Source: Bacteroidales bacterium
Lineage (GTDB): Bacteria; Bacteroidota; Bacteroidia; Bacteroidales; F082
Direction: 5' to 3'
Assembly: GCA_017651645.1 (NCBI GenBank)
Contig: JAGCCO010000041.1
Coordinates: 1 to 52,480, forward strand
DNA length: 52,480 bases
The position numbers and the translations under genes are program-made. Each line of letters opens with the position of its first letter. Within the stretch, counting starts at the first letter, position 1. Of this stretch, positions 15,298 through 23,314 are shown in pieces. The notes under the pieces are model-generated. The model was not told the origin of the DNA and made no database searches. It saw nothing but the letters and a program-made list of their open reading frames with translations.

Positions 15298-16094
15298 AGT
15301 TTATCAACCATTCTTTTGGGGAGAACAGCAATAAGAGGTGGCAGATAATAGTTCATCAAACCGGGTTTTACCACCCTTTTCTTCCGCATCATCCCCTTCA
15401 ATGCCCTCCGCACCAGCCATTGGGGTGTCCCAATCAGTCCAATTTTCACGCCAAATTTTAATAGACTAGGTTTCAGCTTATATAGTGGCGTAGCAATAGC
15501 AGCTGGACAAACCGTAGTCACACCGACGCCGTAGGGTCGCATCTCGAAATAGAGCGACTTACTGAAACTCTTCAGATAGGCTTTTGTGGCTGAATAGACC
15601 GTGATGCCCGGACAAGGTAGCTTGGCAGCCATTGACGACATATTAATAATGTATCCGAAACCACGTTTCTTCATCTCCTCTCCAAAAAGGACACAAAGCC
15701 TTGTTGGAGTAAAGGTATGCAGACACATCATGGTTAAGGCTTTTGGCTCGTTATCTGTTGTCAGTTCCTCGAAAAAGAACATGCCAGCGTTGTTGATGAG
15801 AATATCAACAGGGAGGTTTTCATCCTGACTAAAGGCAAACAGCTCTTCAGCTGCCGTTTCAGTTGCCAAATCCTGATAACGGGACACCACCTGAATGTCT
15901 TTGAATTGTTTCAGTTCTTCAGCTGCTTTTCGCAAATCCTCCTCTTGATTGCTGACCAATATTAGGTTGCAACCCATTTCAGCCAACTGTCGTGCATACT
16001 CCAAGCCCATGCCCGAGCTGCCACCCGTGATCAAAGCCCATGGTTGCCGCCCGTAAGCCTCCTGAAACCGATTCAACCATTTTTGGACATTCAT
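15279..16094 (-). CDS. Short-chain dehydrogenase/reductase, hydroxysteroid-dehydrogenase-like
   Basis: 271 residues. Classical SDR features: cofactor site TGGSSGMG (23-30), NNAG (101-104), Ser153/154 in NMSSMAA, and the catalytic Tyr167 and Lys171 in YSATK. The C-terminal extension (RRALKGMMRKKRVVKPGLMNYYLPPLIAVLPKR) is like that of 17-beta-HSD/long-chain ketoacyl reductase types and suggests membrane association. It overlaps the upstream OYE gene by 4 nt (ATGA). With the neighbouring 5-alpha-reductase-like and OYE-like genes it could act as a 3-keto or hydroxysteroid dehydrogenase. Substrate not determinable from sequence. Confidence 0.88.
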   Translation of the reverse strand: MNVQKWLNRFQEAYGRQPWALITGGSSGMGLEYARQLAEMGCNLILVSNQEEDLRKAAEELKQFKDIQVVSRYQDLATETAAEELFAFSQDENLPVDILINNAGMFFFEELTTDNEPKALTMMCLHTFTPTRLCVLFGEEMKKRGFGYIINMSSMAAKLPCPGITVYSATKAYLKSFSKSLYFEMRPYGVGVTTVCPAAIATPLYKLKPSLLKFGVKIGLIGTPQWLVRRALKGMMRKKRVVKPGLMNYYLPPLIAVLPKRMVDKLWIKFK

Positions 16095-17326
16095 CCTTCC
16101 TTTTCTGCTTTTTTGATTTCCTTTCGGATTTTTTTCGGCAACTCCTCATCCACACAATGATGGCATTTCATTTCCAATGAGTACATGCGCCCAATGCAAT
16201 AGTTGGAATGCTTGCATTCACTACGAGTCACTTCGCCGCTATGAAGTTTATTGACGAAATCGGTGTCATTGATCAAGGCTCGGGCCATCTGCAATGCCAC
16301 GAAACCCGAATCGAGCACCTCCTCCATCTTTTCTTTTGACACCATGCCTCCGACATAAATCAGTGGCATCTTCAGGTTGGCGCGAAACACCTTGGCATCT
16401 TCCAAGAAATAGCCTTCGGTGTAAGGCACCGTGGGTACCATCAGGCGACCAAACAATGCTACACCAGCCTTGAGCCACCAAAACTTCTTCGTGTCCATAT
16501 AATAACGCATGGTTTTGAGCGGCATAGCGCCACGCATCACCTCCATAGGGGCTTTGCTGACAAATCCTGCCGTCAGGACAAGGGCATGGACACCTAGCTT
16601 TTCCAATTCTTTTGCCACAATGATGCAGTCATCTTGATCCATACCACGTTTAAAGCCATCGTGCATGTTGACCTTGACCACCACGGCCATATCATTGCCT
16701 GCCGCACGCATCACTTCCTCGATAACGAGTTTCATGAAACGCATCCTGTTGTCAAGGCAACCGCCAAACTCGTCATGACGATGGTTTGTATAAGGCGACA
16801 AGAACTGGCTGATAAGATAGCCGTGTCCCGCATGGATTTCCACGCAATCGAAACCCGCTTTGCGAGCCAAGTCAACGGCCTTCCCAAAATCAAGCACTAA
16901 AGAATAAATCTCCGATTTTCTGAGCTTTCTGACAATAGTTGGCGAATACAAATTGAATCCGCGAGAGGCGCCCACTGGCATACAGCCGCAGGTGGAGCGA
17001 TGGGTCATATTGCCGCAATGCCCCAACTGGATGGAAGCCTTGGCCCCGTAGCTGTGAACAGCATCAGTAAGACGCTTCAAATCGGGAACGATTTCCTCGC
17101 GCATCCATAGCTGGCCGTCGAAAGAAAGCCCCGACTGGTTGACAGCAGCATAAGCCACCGTCGTCATGCCGACACCCCCTCTAGCCACAGCCACATGATA
17201 ATTGAACAAGTCGTCGGAAGGACGGTTGCCATGGGCCATATTCTCAAAAGCCGCCGAGCGTATCACCCTGTTACGCAAGGTGATAGGTCCAATCTCACAA
17301 GGAGTGAATATCGTTGAGTTTTCCAT
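16091..17326 (-). CDS. NADH:flavin oxidoreductase, short Old Yellow Enzyme type
   Basis: 411 residues. The start MENSTIFTPCEIGPITLRNR is chosen because the OYE barrel begins there; the longer frame overlaps the upstream gene. Seen: RVIRSAAFENMA, QLGHCGNMTHRS, the active-site stretch DCVEIHAGHGYLISQFLSPY followed by TNHRHDEFGG and NRMRF, the FMN-phosphate region IYVGGMVSKEKMEEVL and FVALQMARALINDTDFV. A C-terminal Cys-rich end (SECKHSNYCIGRMYSLEMKCHHC) resembles the Fe-S site of larger dienoyl-CoA reductase and BaiCD-type enzymes, but the FAD/NAD domain of those is absent. Likely an ene-reductase. It lies 5 nt after the 5-alpha-reductase-like gene. Confidence 0.9.
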   Translation of the reverse strand: MENSTIFTPCEIGPITLRNRVIRSAAFENMAHGNRPSDDLFNYHVAVARGGVGMTTVAYAAVNQSGLSFDGQLWMREEIVPDLKRLTDAVHSYGAKASIQLGHCGNMTHRSTCGCMPVGASRGFNLYSPTIVRKLRKSEIYSLVLDFGKAVDLARKAGFDCVEIHAGHGYLISQFLSPYTNHRHDEFGGCLDNRMRFMKLVIEEVMRAAGNDMAVVVKVNMHDGFKRGMDQDDCIIVAKELEKLGVHALVLTAGFVSKAPMEVMRGAMPLKTMRYYMDTKKFWWLKAGVALFGRLMVPTVPYTEGYFLEDAKVFRANLKMPLIYVGGMVSKEKMEEVLDSGFVALQMARALINDTDFVNKLHSGEVTRSECKHSNYCIGRMYSLEMKCHHCVDEELPKKIRKEIKKAEKEG

Positions 17327-17331
17327 TGAGT

Positions 17332-18099
17332 TCAATATATAAAAGGTATGATTCTTTTGACTTTTTTCGTGTCGAGTTGGTCGCCAAATTCGGCCTGATA
17401 CTTCTTGTAGATATGGTCGGCACGAGGTCCAAGGTTGGCAAAAGTCCACAAGGCAAACACCACTCCCGACCAAGACCAAGTGAGTATGGCAAAACCCACC
17501 CATTCCACAAACTCGCCGAAATAATTAGCCGAGGTCACATAACGGAACATACCGCCTTGAGGAAGGTAATGCTTGTTATCACCGTTTTTCCGCAAGTTGC
17601 GAATAATGTCGTCGGACGAGATATTGATGTACATCCCGATGATGAACACCAAAAAACCGGCAATGAATCTCGGATTAGTCAGCCAATCGGCAGGATAGTA
17701 ATCTTCAGGTGAAATGTAGAAAATCCATCCTCCTTGCATAAAAGCATTCAATACATTAAACGTCACACCCATCAAGACGATAGACAATGGCATCACGCTA
17801 TTGCCCCGCATACGGAACGGGAACACAAAGGAGCGCTGAATGTAATGCAATTCGAACAAAAGCAGGAAAGCCAGCCGTACCATATCGCCTTGCCTATCAG
17901 AAAAATACCATAGCAACAGCATTGCAAGAAACACGGGCGATTCCATCAACACCCAACCCAGTTTGTTGTTGACCGCCGGACCCCATTTCTTGTCATAGAA
18001 CTTGCCATAGCCAGCGTCCACAAAGAAGAGACTCACAAAAACCACCAAAGCGATGATCGCCATAATGATTAAGAAGAGATAAAAGGAATGAATTGACAT
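17332..18099 (-). CDS. Steroid 5-alpha-reductase-like membrane protein
   Basis: 255 residues with six or so membrane helices. The C-terminal half carries the 3-oxo-5-alpha-steroid 4-dehydrogenase pattern: LHYIQRSFVFPFRMRGNSVMP, FIIGMYINISSDDIIRNLRK, YLPQGGMFRYVTSANYFGEFVEW and YKKYQAEFGDQL. These residues line the NADPH and sterol sites in the family (GG-F-YVT-NY-GE-EW). It is the first gene of an operon with OYE, SDR and PCMD genes, with a -7 element just upstream. It probably reduces a conjugated ketone in a steroid or related lipid, in the inner membrane. Confidence 0.9.
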   Translation of the reverse strand: MSIHSFYLFLIIMAIIALVVFVSLFFVDAGYGKFYDKKWGPAVNNKLGWVLMESPVFLAMLLLWYFSDRQGDMVRLAFLLLFELHYIQRSFVFPFRMRGNSVMPLSIVLMGVTFNVLNAFMQGGWIFYISPEDYYPADWLTNPRFIAGFLVFIIGMYINISSDDIIRNLRKNGDNKHYLPQGGMFRYVTSANYFGEFVEWVGFAILTWSWSGVVFALWTFANLGPRADHIYKKYQAEFGDQLDTKKVKRIIPFIY

Positions 18100-18119
18100 T
18101 TTCGTTGAGAAATAATTTT

Positions 18120-18127
18120 CAAAAATA
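18120..18127 (-). promoter_or_regulatory. -7 element of the four-gene reductase operon
   Basis: Minus-strand TATTTTTG, 20 nt upstream of the ATG at 18099. No clear TTG box was seen at the expected distance. Confidence 0.6.
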
Positions 18128-18182
18128 GTGAAAAACAGAATTCATGGGCATTATTTTCACCAAACAATCGAAAAAAATCCAT

Positions 18183-18190
18183 TATCTTTG
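18183..18190 (+). promoter_or_regulatory. -7 element of the Zn metallopeptidase gene
   Basis: TATCTTTG, 26 nt upstream of the ATG at 18217. Confidence 0.7.
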
Positions 18191-18216
18191 CACCATCAAC
18201 TTCAAAATCAGAAATC

Positions 18217-18900
18217 ATGTCCACAAGTATTAATTGGATTCTCATCATTGTCATCGGAGTGGTTGGACTATTGGTTCAATGGAAACTCAAAAGTGTGTTT
18301 GCCAAATACTCAAAAGTGCTTTCGCCTGGCGGACTCACAGGAGCACAGATTGCACAAAAGATGCTGAACGACAACGGCATCTTCGATGTCTCGGTCACCT
18401 GTATCAAAGGACAGCTCACCGACCATTACGACCCGACCAAGAAGACCGTCAACCTCAGCGAGGATGTATACCGCATGAACAGTGTATCCGCCGCAGCCGT
18501 GGCAGCACACGAATGTGGCCATGCCGTCCAGCACAAGGTAGGTTATGCGCCTCTTAAACTACGTTCTGCCTTGGTACCAACCGTCAATATCTCATCCAAG
18601 CTATCGATGATTGTCATCCTTATCGGATTGTTCGTCATCAACACCTTTCCTGTCCTGTTTTGGGTGGGCATCGCCATGTTCGCCATGGTGTTCCTCTTTA
18701 GCGTAGTGACCCTGCCTGTCGAGTTCAATGCCTCGCGTCGTGCCTTGGCTTGGCTTCAGTCGTCAAACTCGCTCAGCCAACAAGAATTGGGTCAAGCCAA
18801 AGAAGCCCTTAGTTGGGCTGCAAGCACATACGTGGTTGCTGCTTTGTCATCGTTGGCATCACTGCTCTATTACATCGGTTTGGGAAATAGCAGGAGATAA
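18217..18900 (+). CDS. Zinc metallopeptidase, membrane-bound, YugP family
   Basis: 227 residues. N-terminal membrane helix (WILIIVIGVVGLLVQW), zinc-binding HECGH at 98-102 (AAHECGHAVQHKVGYAPL), further helices near 130-170 and at the C-terminus. LSEDVYRMNSVSAAAVAAHE is typical of the Zn_peptidase_2 (YugP-like) family. Distal ligand candidates are in PVEFNASRRALAWL. Substrates of this family are poorly known. The gene ends just before a strong bidirectional terminator. Confidence 0.92.
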   Translation: MSTSINWILIIVIGVVGLLVQWKLKSVFAKYSKVLSPGGLTGAQIAQKMLNDNGIFDVSVTCIKGQLTDHYDPTKKTVNLSEDVYRMNSVSAAAVAAHECGHAVQHKVGYAPLKLRSALVPTVNISSKLSMIVILIGLFVINTFPVLFWVGIAMFAMVFLFSVVTLPVEFNASRRALAWLQSSNSLSQQELGQAKEALSWAASTYVVAALSSLASLLYYIGLGNSRR

Positions 18901-18921
18901 ATTACAGTCAGTCCATAACTC

Positions 18922-18959
18922 AAAAAAACAGGCGGATGAGTTTCATCCGCCTGTTTTTT
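18922..18959. terminator. Bidirectional terminator
   Basis: AACAGGCGGATGA-GTT-TCATCCGCCTGTT, a perfect 13-bp stem with A and T runs outside. It serves the metallopeptidase gene and the convergent lipoprotein gene. Confidence 0.93.
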
Positions 18960-18986
18960 GTCTGCAAACTTACCATTCAACTGGCC

Positions 18987-19349
18987 CTACCGGCCTCCTT
19001 CAATGCTGTTAAAGGCTTCTTTAATGGCACGTGCCAGTTCATCATTGCCATTCTTCTGAACGGCCTTCATGAAATCCAAGCGAGCTGCAGTGAACCGATC
19101 CAATTCTTCTTGACTCATCTCGTTCTTGAATTCATAGCAGTTCTTGCTCATGGCAATAAATTGTTCAACAGCAACTTGCCATTCTTCAGCCGTGTAATGC
19201 TTAGCATGTTTCGCCGTCTGCTTGACAAACTTCTCCGCATTGACAGCAACTTCATTCGGCTTTTCAGCCATCTGATACATGACAGGTCCTCTTTGGCAAC
19301 CTGCAAAGGCCATCATGACCAACAATAAAAGAGGTAATACTTTTTTCAT
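18987..19349 (-). CDS. Small lipoprotein of unknown function
   Basis: 120 residues. The signal peptide ends with lipobox AFAGC (Cys18). The mature part is helical and charged (AVNAEKFVKQTAKHAKHYTAEEWQVAV, FIAMSKNCYEFKNEMSQEELDRFTAARLDFMKAVQ), like other short helical lipoproteins of Bacteroidota. A -7 element lies 17 nt upstream. No enzyme motif seen. Confidence 0.8.
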   Translation of the reverse strand: MKKVLPLLLLVMMAFAGCQRGPVMYQMAEKPNEVAVNAEKFVKQTAKHAKHYTAEEWQVAVEQFIAMSKNCYEFKNEMSQEELDRFTAARLDFMKAVQKNGNDELARAIKEAFNSIEGGR

Positions 19350-19364
19350 CGTTTTAAAATTTGC

Positions 19365-19385
19365 GCAAAAATAAGCTATTTTTGC
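19365..19385. promoter_or_regulatory. Back-to-back -7 elements in a perfect palindrome
   Basis: GCAAAAATA-AGC-TATTTTTGC. The minus strand TATTTTTG (19373-19366) suits the lipoprotein gene starting at 19349. The plus strand TATTTTTG (19377-19384) faces the T9SS gene at 19507, which would then have a leader of about 115 nt. Confidence 0.55.
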
Positions 19386-19506
19386 AATTTGAGCTACATC
19401 ATGCCTAGAAAACCATTATTTTCTTTCCAAAAAAGCCTTCCTATTTGAAAAAATCCCTAATATTGCATTCAATTATCAGAATTCAACACATTAAAACTCT
19501 AGCAAT

Positions 19507-21240
19507 ATGAAAAAGATTCTTTTACTCGTTATCACATTCATTGTGAATGTTTTAACCATTCATGCACAGATGGAGCCTCGTATTGGATACGACCATGCGA
19601 CACCCAACATCGGATCAGAGTTGAATGCCATGCGTCCCATTGGAGAGTTGAAAACCAACACTACTCCAACCAGGAACGGAGGCACTGGCACATTCGACGA
19701 CCCATACATCGTCACCTCGGCAGAGGAATTGGCTGAAATCGCCACACGTGTCAATAGTGGCACAGAAGCCAGTGGCACCATCTTTCCCAACGGCAACTCT
19801 GGCTATGCCGACCAATATTTCCTGCTGACCAACGACGTCGACCTCAGCGGCTACACGCCTTGGATGCCCATCTCCATCCCAGGACAGAAAATCTTCTTTG
19901 GTCACTTTGACGGCGGAGATCATATTATCACCCACCTCACCACTGAGTTCAGTACCACCAACAACAACCAAGGCCTGTTCTCCGTCATCGGCGCCAATGC
20001 CTCCATCAGCAATCTCAGCATCAAGGACAGCCATATCACTGGAGAAGTCTACACAGGAGCCTTCGTAGGGGCAGCAGGCGAGAACTCCGTCATCTCCAAC
20101 TGCCACAACTACAGCGATGTATACACCTCTTTCTATTACACTGGTGGCATTGCAGGTGCGAGCTGGGGCACCATTGAGAATTGCACCAACAGCGGAAACA
20201 TCTATTCCGAAATGGATTTCGTCGGCGGCATTGTCGGTGATTTCTATGGCACGCTTACAGGCTGTATCAACACGGGCTACGTCAGCGGAACCACCTCGGT
20301 AGGCGGCACCATCGGATACAGTGCCAACGCTACCATCAACCACAATGTCAACGCAGGAAACATCAATGCTTCAAGCGTTTACTCAGGCGGCGTGGTCGGT
20401 TTCGTCACCAATTACGATTCAGAGAACACCACTTCCTATCTCCTCAACTACGGTGGTGTCTTTGGACCTTCGGTAAGAGCTGTCATCGGTTACCTTTGGA
20501 CTGAAGAGGGCCAACCCAGTCATGCCAACAACTGTTATTATGACTGCCAGCTGACCAACAAAAAAGGCATGGCACCTGGCAACGACGTGGAAGGCGTGGC
20601 CGAACCCCGTTTCACCCACGAGATGCTCAACGATGGATTAGATGGCCTCATCGGCGAAGGTTGGAGCTATAAACCAGGCCTTTATCCGATTCCAGTGTTT
20701 TTCGCTCCCGAACGCACTTTAGTCATTGAAACTGCATTTGTGGCCGCCGCTCCTGCATGTTTCCGTTTCATCAGCGACAACGAGTATGACATTTTCAACA
20801 ATGTGCGCGACGACTTTCGCGTGCTTGTTGACAGCTACAGCCATGAACTCACTTGGACCAGCGAGACAGGAAAAGTCGGTTTTTATGAAGACTTCGCCTA
20901 TCTTTTGGACATGGGAGCCGACACCCTTCGCGTCAGCCTAGGCGATGCAAAGAAGGATGTCATCATCGAAATCACCGACATGCTTGGCATTAACCAGAAC
21001 AACAGTGCCGAATTCAGCGTTTATCCCAATCCTGCGGAAGATTTCATCTATGTCTCCTCAAATTCAGGGTATCAAGTTATGCTTTATACCACTGACGGAC
21101 GCTTGGTAAGCTGCACACAACATAAAATTGGAAGCACACAACCCATTGATTTGTCAACACTTACAGCAGGAATCTACTTCATGCGCCTTATTGACGACAC
21201 AGGTCATCAAACCACCCAAAAAATTATCGTAAGAAAATAA
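19507..21240 (+). CDS. T9SS cargo protein with GLUG-type repeats
   Basis: 577 residues. Signal peptide ending IHAQ. After RNGGTGTFDDPYIVTSAEEL (a common start of repetitive Bacteroidota adhesins) comes a beta-helix-like region of GLUG repeats from about 150 to 300, with units such as YTGGIAGASWGTIENCTNSG, FVGGIVGDFYGTLTGCINTG and YSGGVVGFVTNY. A beta domain follows. The C-terminus (FSVYPNPAEDFIYV, TTDGRLVS, LTAGIYFMRLIDD, KIIVRK) is a type A sorting domain recognised by the T9SS, which exports the protein and attaches it to the cell surface or releases it. Probably adhesive. Confidence 0.9.
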   Translation: MKKILLLVITFIVNVLTIHAQMEPRIGYDHATPNIGSELNAMRPIGELKTNTTPTRNGGTGTFDDPYIVTSAEELAEIATRVNSGTEASGTIFPNGNSGYADQYFLLTNDVDLSGYTPWMPISIPGQKIFFGHFDGGDHIITHLTTEFSTTNNNQGLFSVIGANASISNLSIKDSHITGEVYTGAFVGAAGENSVISNCHNYSDVYTSFYYTGGIAGASWGTIENCTNSGNIYSEMDFVGGIVGDFYGTLTGCINTGYVSGTTSVGGTIGYSANATINHNVNAGNINASSVYSGGVVGFVTNYDSENTTSYLLNYGGVFGPSVRAVIGYLWTEEGQPSHANNCYYDCQLTNKKGMAPGNDVEGVAEPRFTHEMLNDGLDGLIGEGWSYKPGLYPIPVFFAPERTLVIETAFVAAAPACFRFISDNEYDIFNNVRDDFRVLVDSYSHELTWTSETGKVGFYEDFAYLLDMGADTLRVSLGDAKKDVIIEITDMLGINQNNSAEFSVYPNPAEDFIYVSSNSGYQVMLYTTDGRLVSCTQHKIGSTQPIDLSTLTAGIYFMRLIDDTGHQTTQKIIVRK

Positions 21241-21338
21241 AACAAAGAATAAAACGTTGCCCAATGGTGATGTAATCGAAAAAATAATCGTAATTTAGCA
21301 AACCGAAATTTTAATCATTAACAGATAAAACATTAAAA

Positions 21339-22808
21339 ATGAGCACTATCAAAGATTTGGAACCGAATGGCGTGTGGAGAAACTTCTACAGTCTCACCCA
21401 GATTCCGCGCCCTTCGAAGAAAGAAGCCAAAGTGATCGCTTTCATGAAGCAATGGGGCGAAGAACACGGCCTGGAAACCATTATTGAAGACTGCGGTAAT
21501 GTCATCATGCGCAAGCCTGCCACCCCTGGCATGGAGAACCGCAAGGGCGTCATCCTGCAAGCCCACTTGGACATGGTCCCGCAAAAGAACGCTGACAAGG
21601 TACACGACTTTGAAACCGATCCGATTGAGACCCACATCGAAGACGGTTGGGTGAAGGCCAACGGCACCACCCTCGGCGCCGATGATGGTCTGGGCGCTGC
21701 CGCTGCCATGGCCGTCCTCGAAGCCACCGACCTGCAACATGGTCCCATCGAAGCCCTCTTCACCATCGACGAAGAGACCGGCATGACGGGCGCCAACCTG
21801 CTGCAACCTGGCTTGCTTCAAGGCGACATCCTGATGAACATGGACTCGGAGACTGAAGGTGAACTCTACGTGGGTTGCGCTGGTGGTGTCGACAACATCG
21901 GCACTTGGACGCCTACCTTTGAGGCCGTCCCCGCTGGCATGAAAGCCTTCCGCCTCTTCGTGAAAGGTCTTAAGGGCGGTCACTCGGGCATGGACATCAA
22001 CCTAGGTCGCGCCAATGCCAACAAGGTGATCAACACTATGTTGCTGATGGCAGCTGAGAAATACGGCCTACGCCTTGCCACCATCGACGGCGGCAGCCTG
22101 CGCAACGCCATCCCAAGAGAAGCCGAAGCCATCGTGGTCGTGCCTGCCGACAAGGAAGAAGAGTTCAAGCAGTTTGCCGCTGAATATGAAGGCATCTGCA
22201 AGGAAGAATTTGCTGAAGTCGAGCCCGAATTGGCCATCCTTTGCGAAGCTGCCGAGATGCCAAAGCAGGTCATCGACGTGAAGACACAAGACAACATGTT
22301 CTGCGCCATCGCCCGCTATCCCAACGGCGTCATCGCCATGTCGGAAGACTTTGAAGGCACTACGGAGACCTCAAGCAACCTGGCTACATGGAAGATGGAA
22401 GACGGCAAGATTACAACCGCCTCTCTGACCCGCAGCCTCGTCGACGCTGCCAAGGACAAACTGGCCGAGCAGATTCGCAAGAACCTCACCGACAACGGTG
22501 CCGAGGCCTACTCTACCGGTGACTATCCCGGCTGGAAGCCCAACATCAACTCGACCATCCTTAATTTGATGAAGAAGGTCTATCTGGAGAAGTTCGGCAA
22601 AGAACCCAAAGTGATGGTCATCCATGCAGGTTTGGAATGCGGCATCCTTGGCTCCAAGTATCCGCATTGGGATATGGTGAGTTTCGGTCCCACCTTAGTG
22701 CACCCGCACTCACCCGACGAAGCCCTGCTCATCGAGAGCGTGCAGCCCTTCTGGGACTTCCTCATTGAGACACTGAGAAACATCCCCGAAAAGGAAGTCG
22801 TTGCATAA
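21339..22808 (+). CDS. pepD: Aminoacyl-histidine dipeptidase (cytosol nonspecific dipeptidase)
   Basis: 489 residues, the M20C family length. Zn-binding residues are visible in LQAHLDMVPQ (HxD), GADDGLGAA (bridging Asp), the catalytic Glu in IDEETGMTGA, MDSETEGELYVGCAG, and C-terminal VIHAGLECGILGSKYP. The N-terminus SIKDLEPNGVW-like STIKDLEPNGVWRNF is also conserved. It hydrolyses dipeptides, including Xaa-His, in the cytosol. It stands alone; a weak TAATTTAG box around 21290 may be its promoter. Confidence 0.96.
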   Translation: MSTIKDLEPNGVWRNFYSLTQIPRPSKKEAKVIAFMKQWGEEHGLETIIEDCGNVIMRKPATPGMENRKGVILQAHLDMVPQKNADKVHDFETDPIETHIEDGWVKANGTTLGADDGLGAAAAMAVLEATDLQHGPIEALFTIDEETGMTGANLLQPGLLQGDILMNMDSETEGELYVGCAGGVDNIGTWTPTFEAVPAGMKAFRLFVKGLKGGHSGMDINLGRANANKVINTMLLMAAEKYGLRLATIDGGSLRNAIPREAEAIVVVPADKEEEFKQFAAEYEGICKEEFAEVEPELAILCEAAEMPKQVIDVKTQDNMFCAIARYPNGVIAMSEDFEGTTETSSNLATWKMEDGKITTASLTRSLVDAAKDKLAEQIRKNLTDNGAEAYSTGDYPGWKPNINSTILNLMKKVYLEKFGKEPKVMVIHAGLECGILGSKYPHWDMVSFGPTLVHPHSPDEALLIESVQPFWDFLIETLRNIPEKEVVA

Positions 22809-22830
22809 AAAGTTAAAAATCAATGTTTTG

Positions 22831-22866
22831 AAAAGGGCGAAATCATTTTTGGTTTTGCCTTTTTCA
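22831..22866 (+). terminator. Probable terminator of pepD
   Basis: An imperfect hairpin AAAAGGGCGAAA / GGTTTTGCCTTTTT followed by T-rich sequence, 22 nt after the pepD stop. Confidence 0.4.
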
Positions 22867-22884
22867 TTTTTTTCAAGAAAAGTG

Positions 22885-22914
22885 TTGGAGCAAAGGAAAT
22901 TCTTCGTACTTTTG
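22885..22914 (+). promoter_or_regulatory. Promoter of rpmH
   Basis: TTG at 22885-22887, 19-nt spacer, TACTTTTG at 22907-22914: full Bacteroidota consensus. It predicts a leader of about 50 nt. Confidence 0.85.
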
Positions 22915-22969
22915 CAGCCCAATTCAAAGGGATTTTTAGCGAAAAATAACAAACAAATAAGATAGAGAG

Positions 22970-23116
22970 ATGAAGCGCACTTATCAACCTTCGAACAGAA
23001 AACGCAGAAACAAACACGGTTTCAGAGAGAGAATGTCAACGGCTAACGGCCGTAAAGTCTTGGCCCGCAGAAGAGCCAAAGGCAGAAAAAAACTTACAGT
23101 TTCTGACGAGTATTAA
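22970..23116 (+). CDS. rpmH: 50S ribosomal protein L34
   Basis: 48 residues, [18 protein letters not shown] through [18 protein letters not shown] to a C-terminal KLTVSDEY. This is the L34 signature: highly basic, with the invariant KRTxQPS N-terminus and the GR-VL-RRR-KGR core. It sits in the large ribosomal subunit. The gene is short but has a full-consensus promoter and a terminator of its own. The extension SDEY after KKLTV is typical of Bacteroidota L34. Confidence 0.98.
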   Translation: MKRTYQPSNRKRRNKHGFRERMSTANGRKVLARRRAKGRKKLTVSDEY

Positions 23117-23171
23117 TTCTCATTCCGTAAAAGCGGAACGGAAGCCGTTATATTTCTCATTTAAGGTAACG

Positions 23172-23203
23172 AAGGCGACCCCATTGGGGGATCGCCTTTT
23201 GTT
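23172..23203 (+). terminator. Terminator of rpmH
   Basis: AAGGCGACCCC-ATT-GGGGGATCGCCTT followed by TTGTTGTTTTT; the stem has a one-base bulge. Confidence 0.75.
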
Positions 23204-23222
23204 GTTTTTCATTGTCACTGTC

Positions 23223-23314
23223 GCAAACTGCGTCCCGCAGTTTGCCATTTTATAACCATTTTCGAACTGCGTCCCGCAGTTCGTGACAATAGTGAATTGC
23301 GAGGACGCAATTCA
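23223..23314. repeat. Three consecutive palindromes (REP-like cluster)
   Basis: GCAAACTGC-GTCCC-GCAGTTTGC (23223-23245), CGAACTGC-GTCCC-GCAGTTCG (23263-23283) and TGAATTGC-GAGGAC-GCAATTCA (23293-23314). The arms differ between units but pairing is kept. TGACAAT follows units 2 and 3, and its complement ATTGTCA precedes unit 1. The last palindrome overlaps the stop codon of the methyltransferase gene. Confidence 0.8.

Noticed and set aside
17327..17503. Longer N-terminus for the OYE gene
   Set aside because: It overlaps the 3' end of the 5-alpha-reductase-like gene in another frame, and OYE proteins begin near TIFTPCEIGPITLRNR.
19615..20343. 242-codon open frame antisense to the GLUG T9SS gene
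   Set aside because: Low-complexity Val/Ala/Asp-rich shadow. The sense strand has a signal peptide, repeats and a sorting domain.
21333..21983. 216-codon open frame antisense to pepD
   Set aside because: The M20C peptidase with its metal ligands is on the plus strand; this is a shadow.
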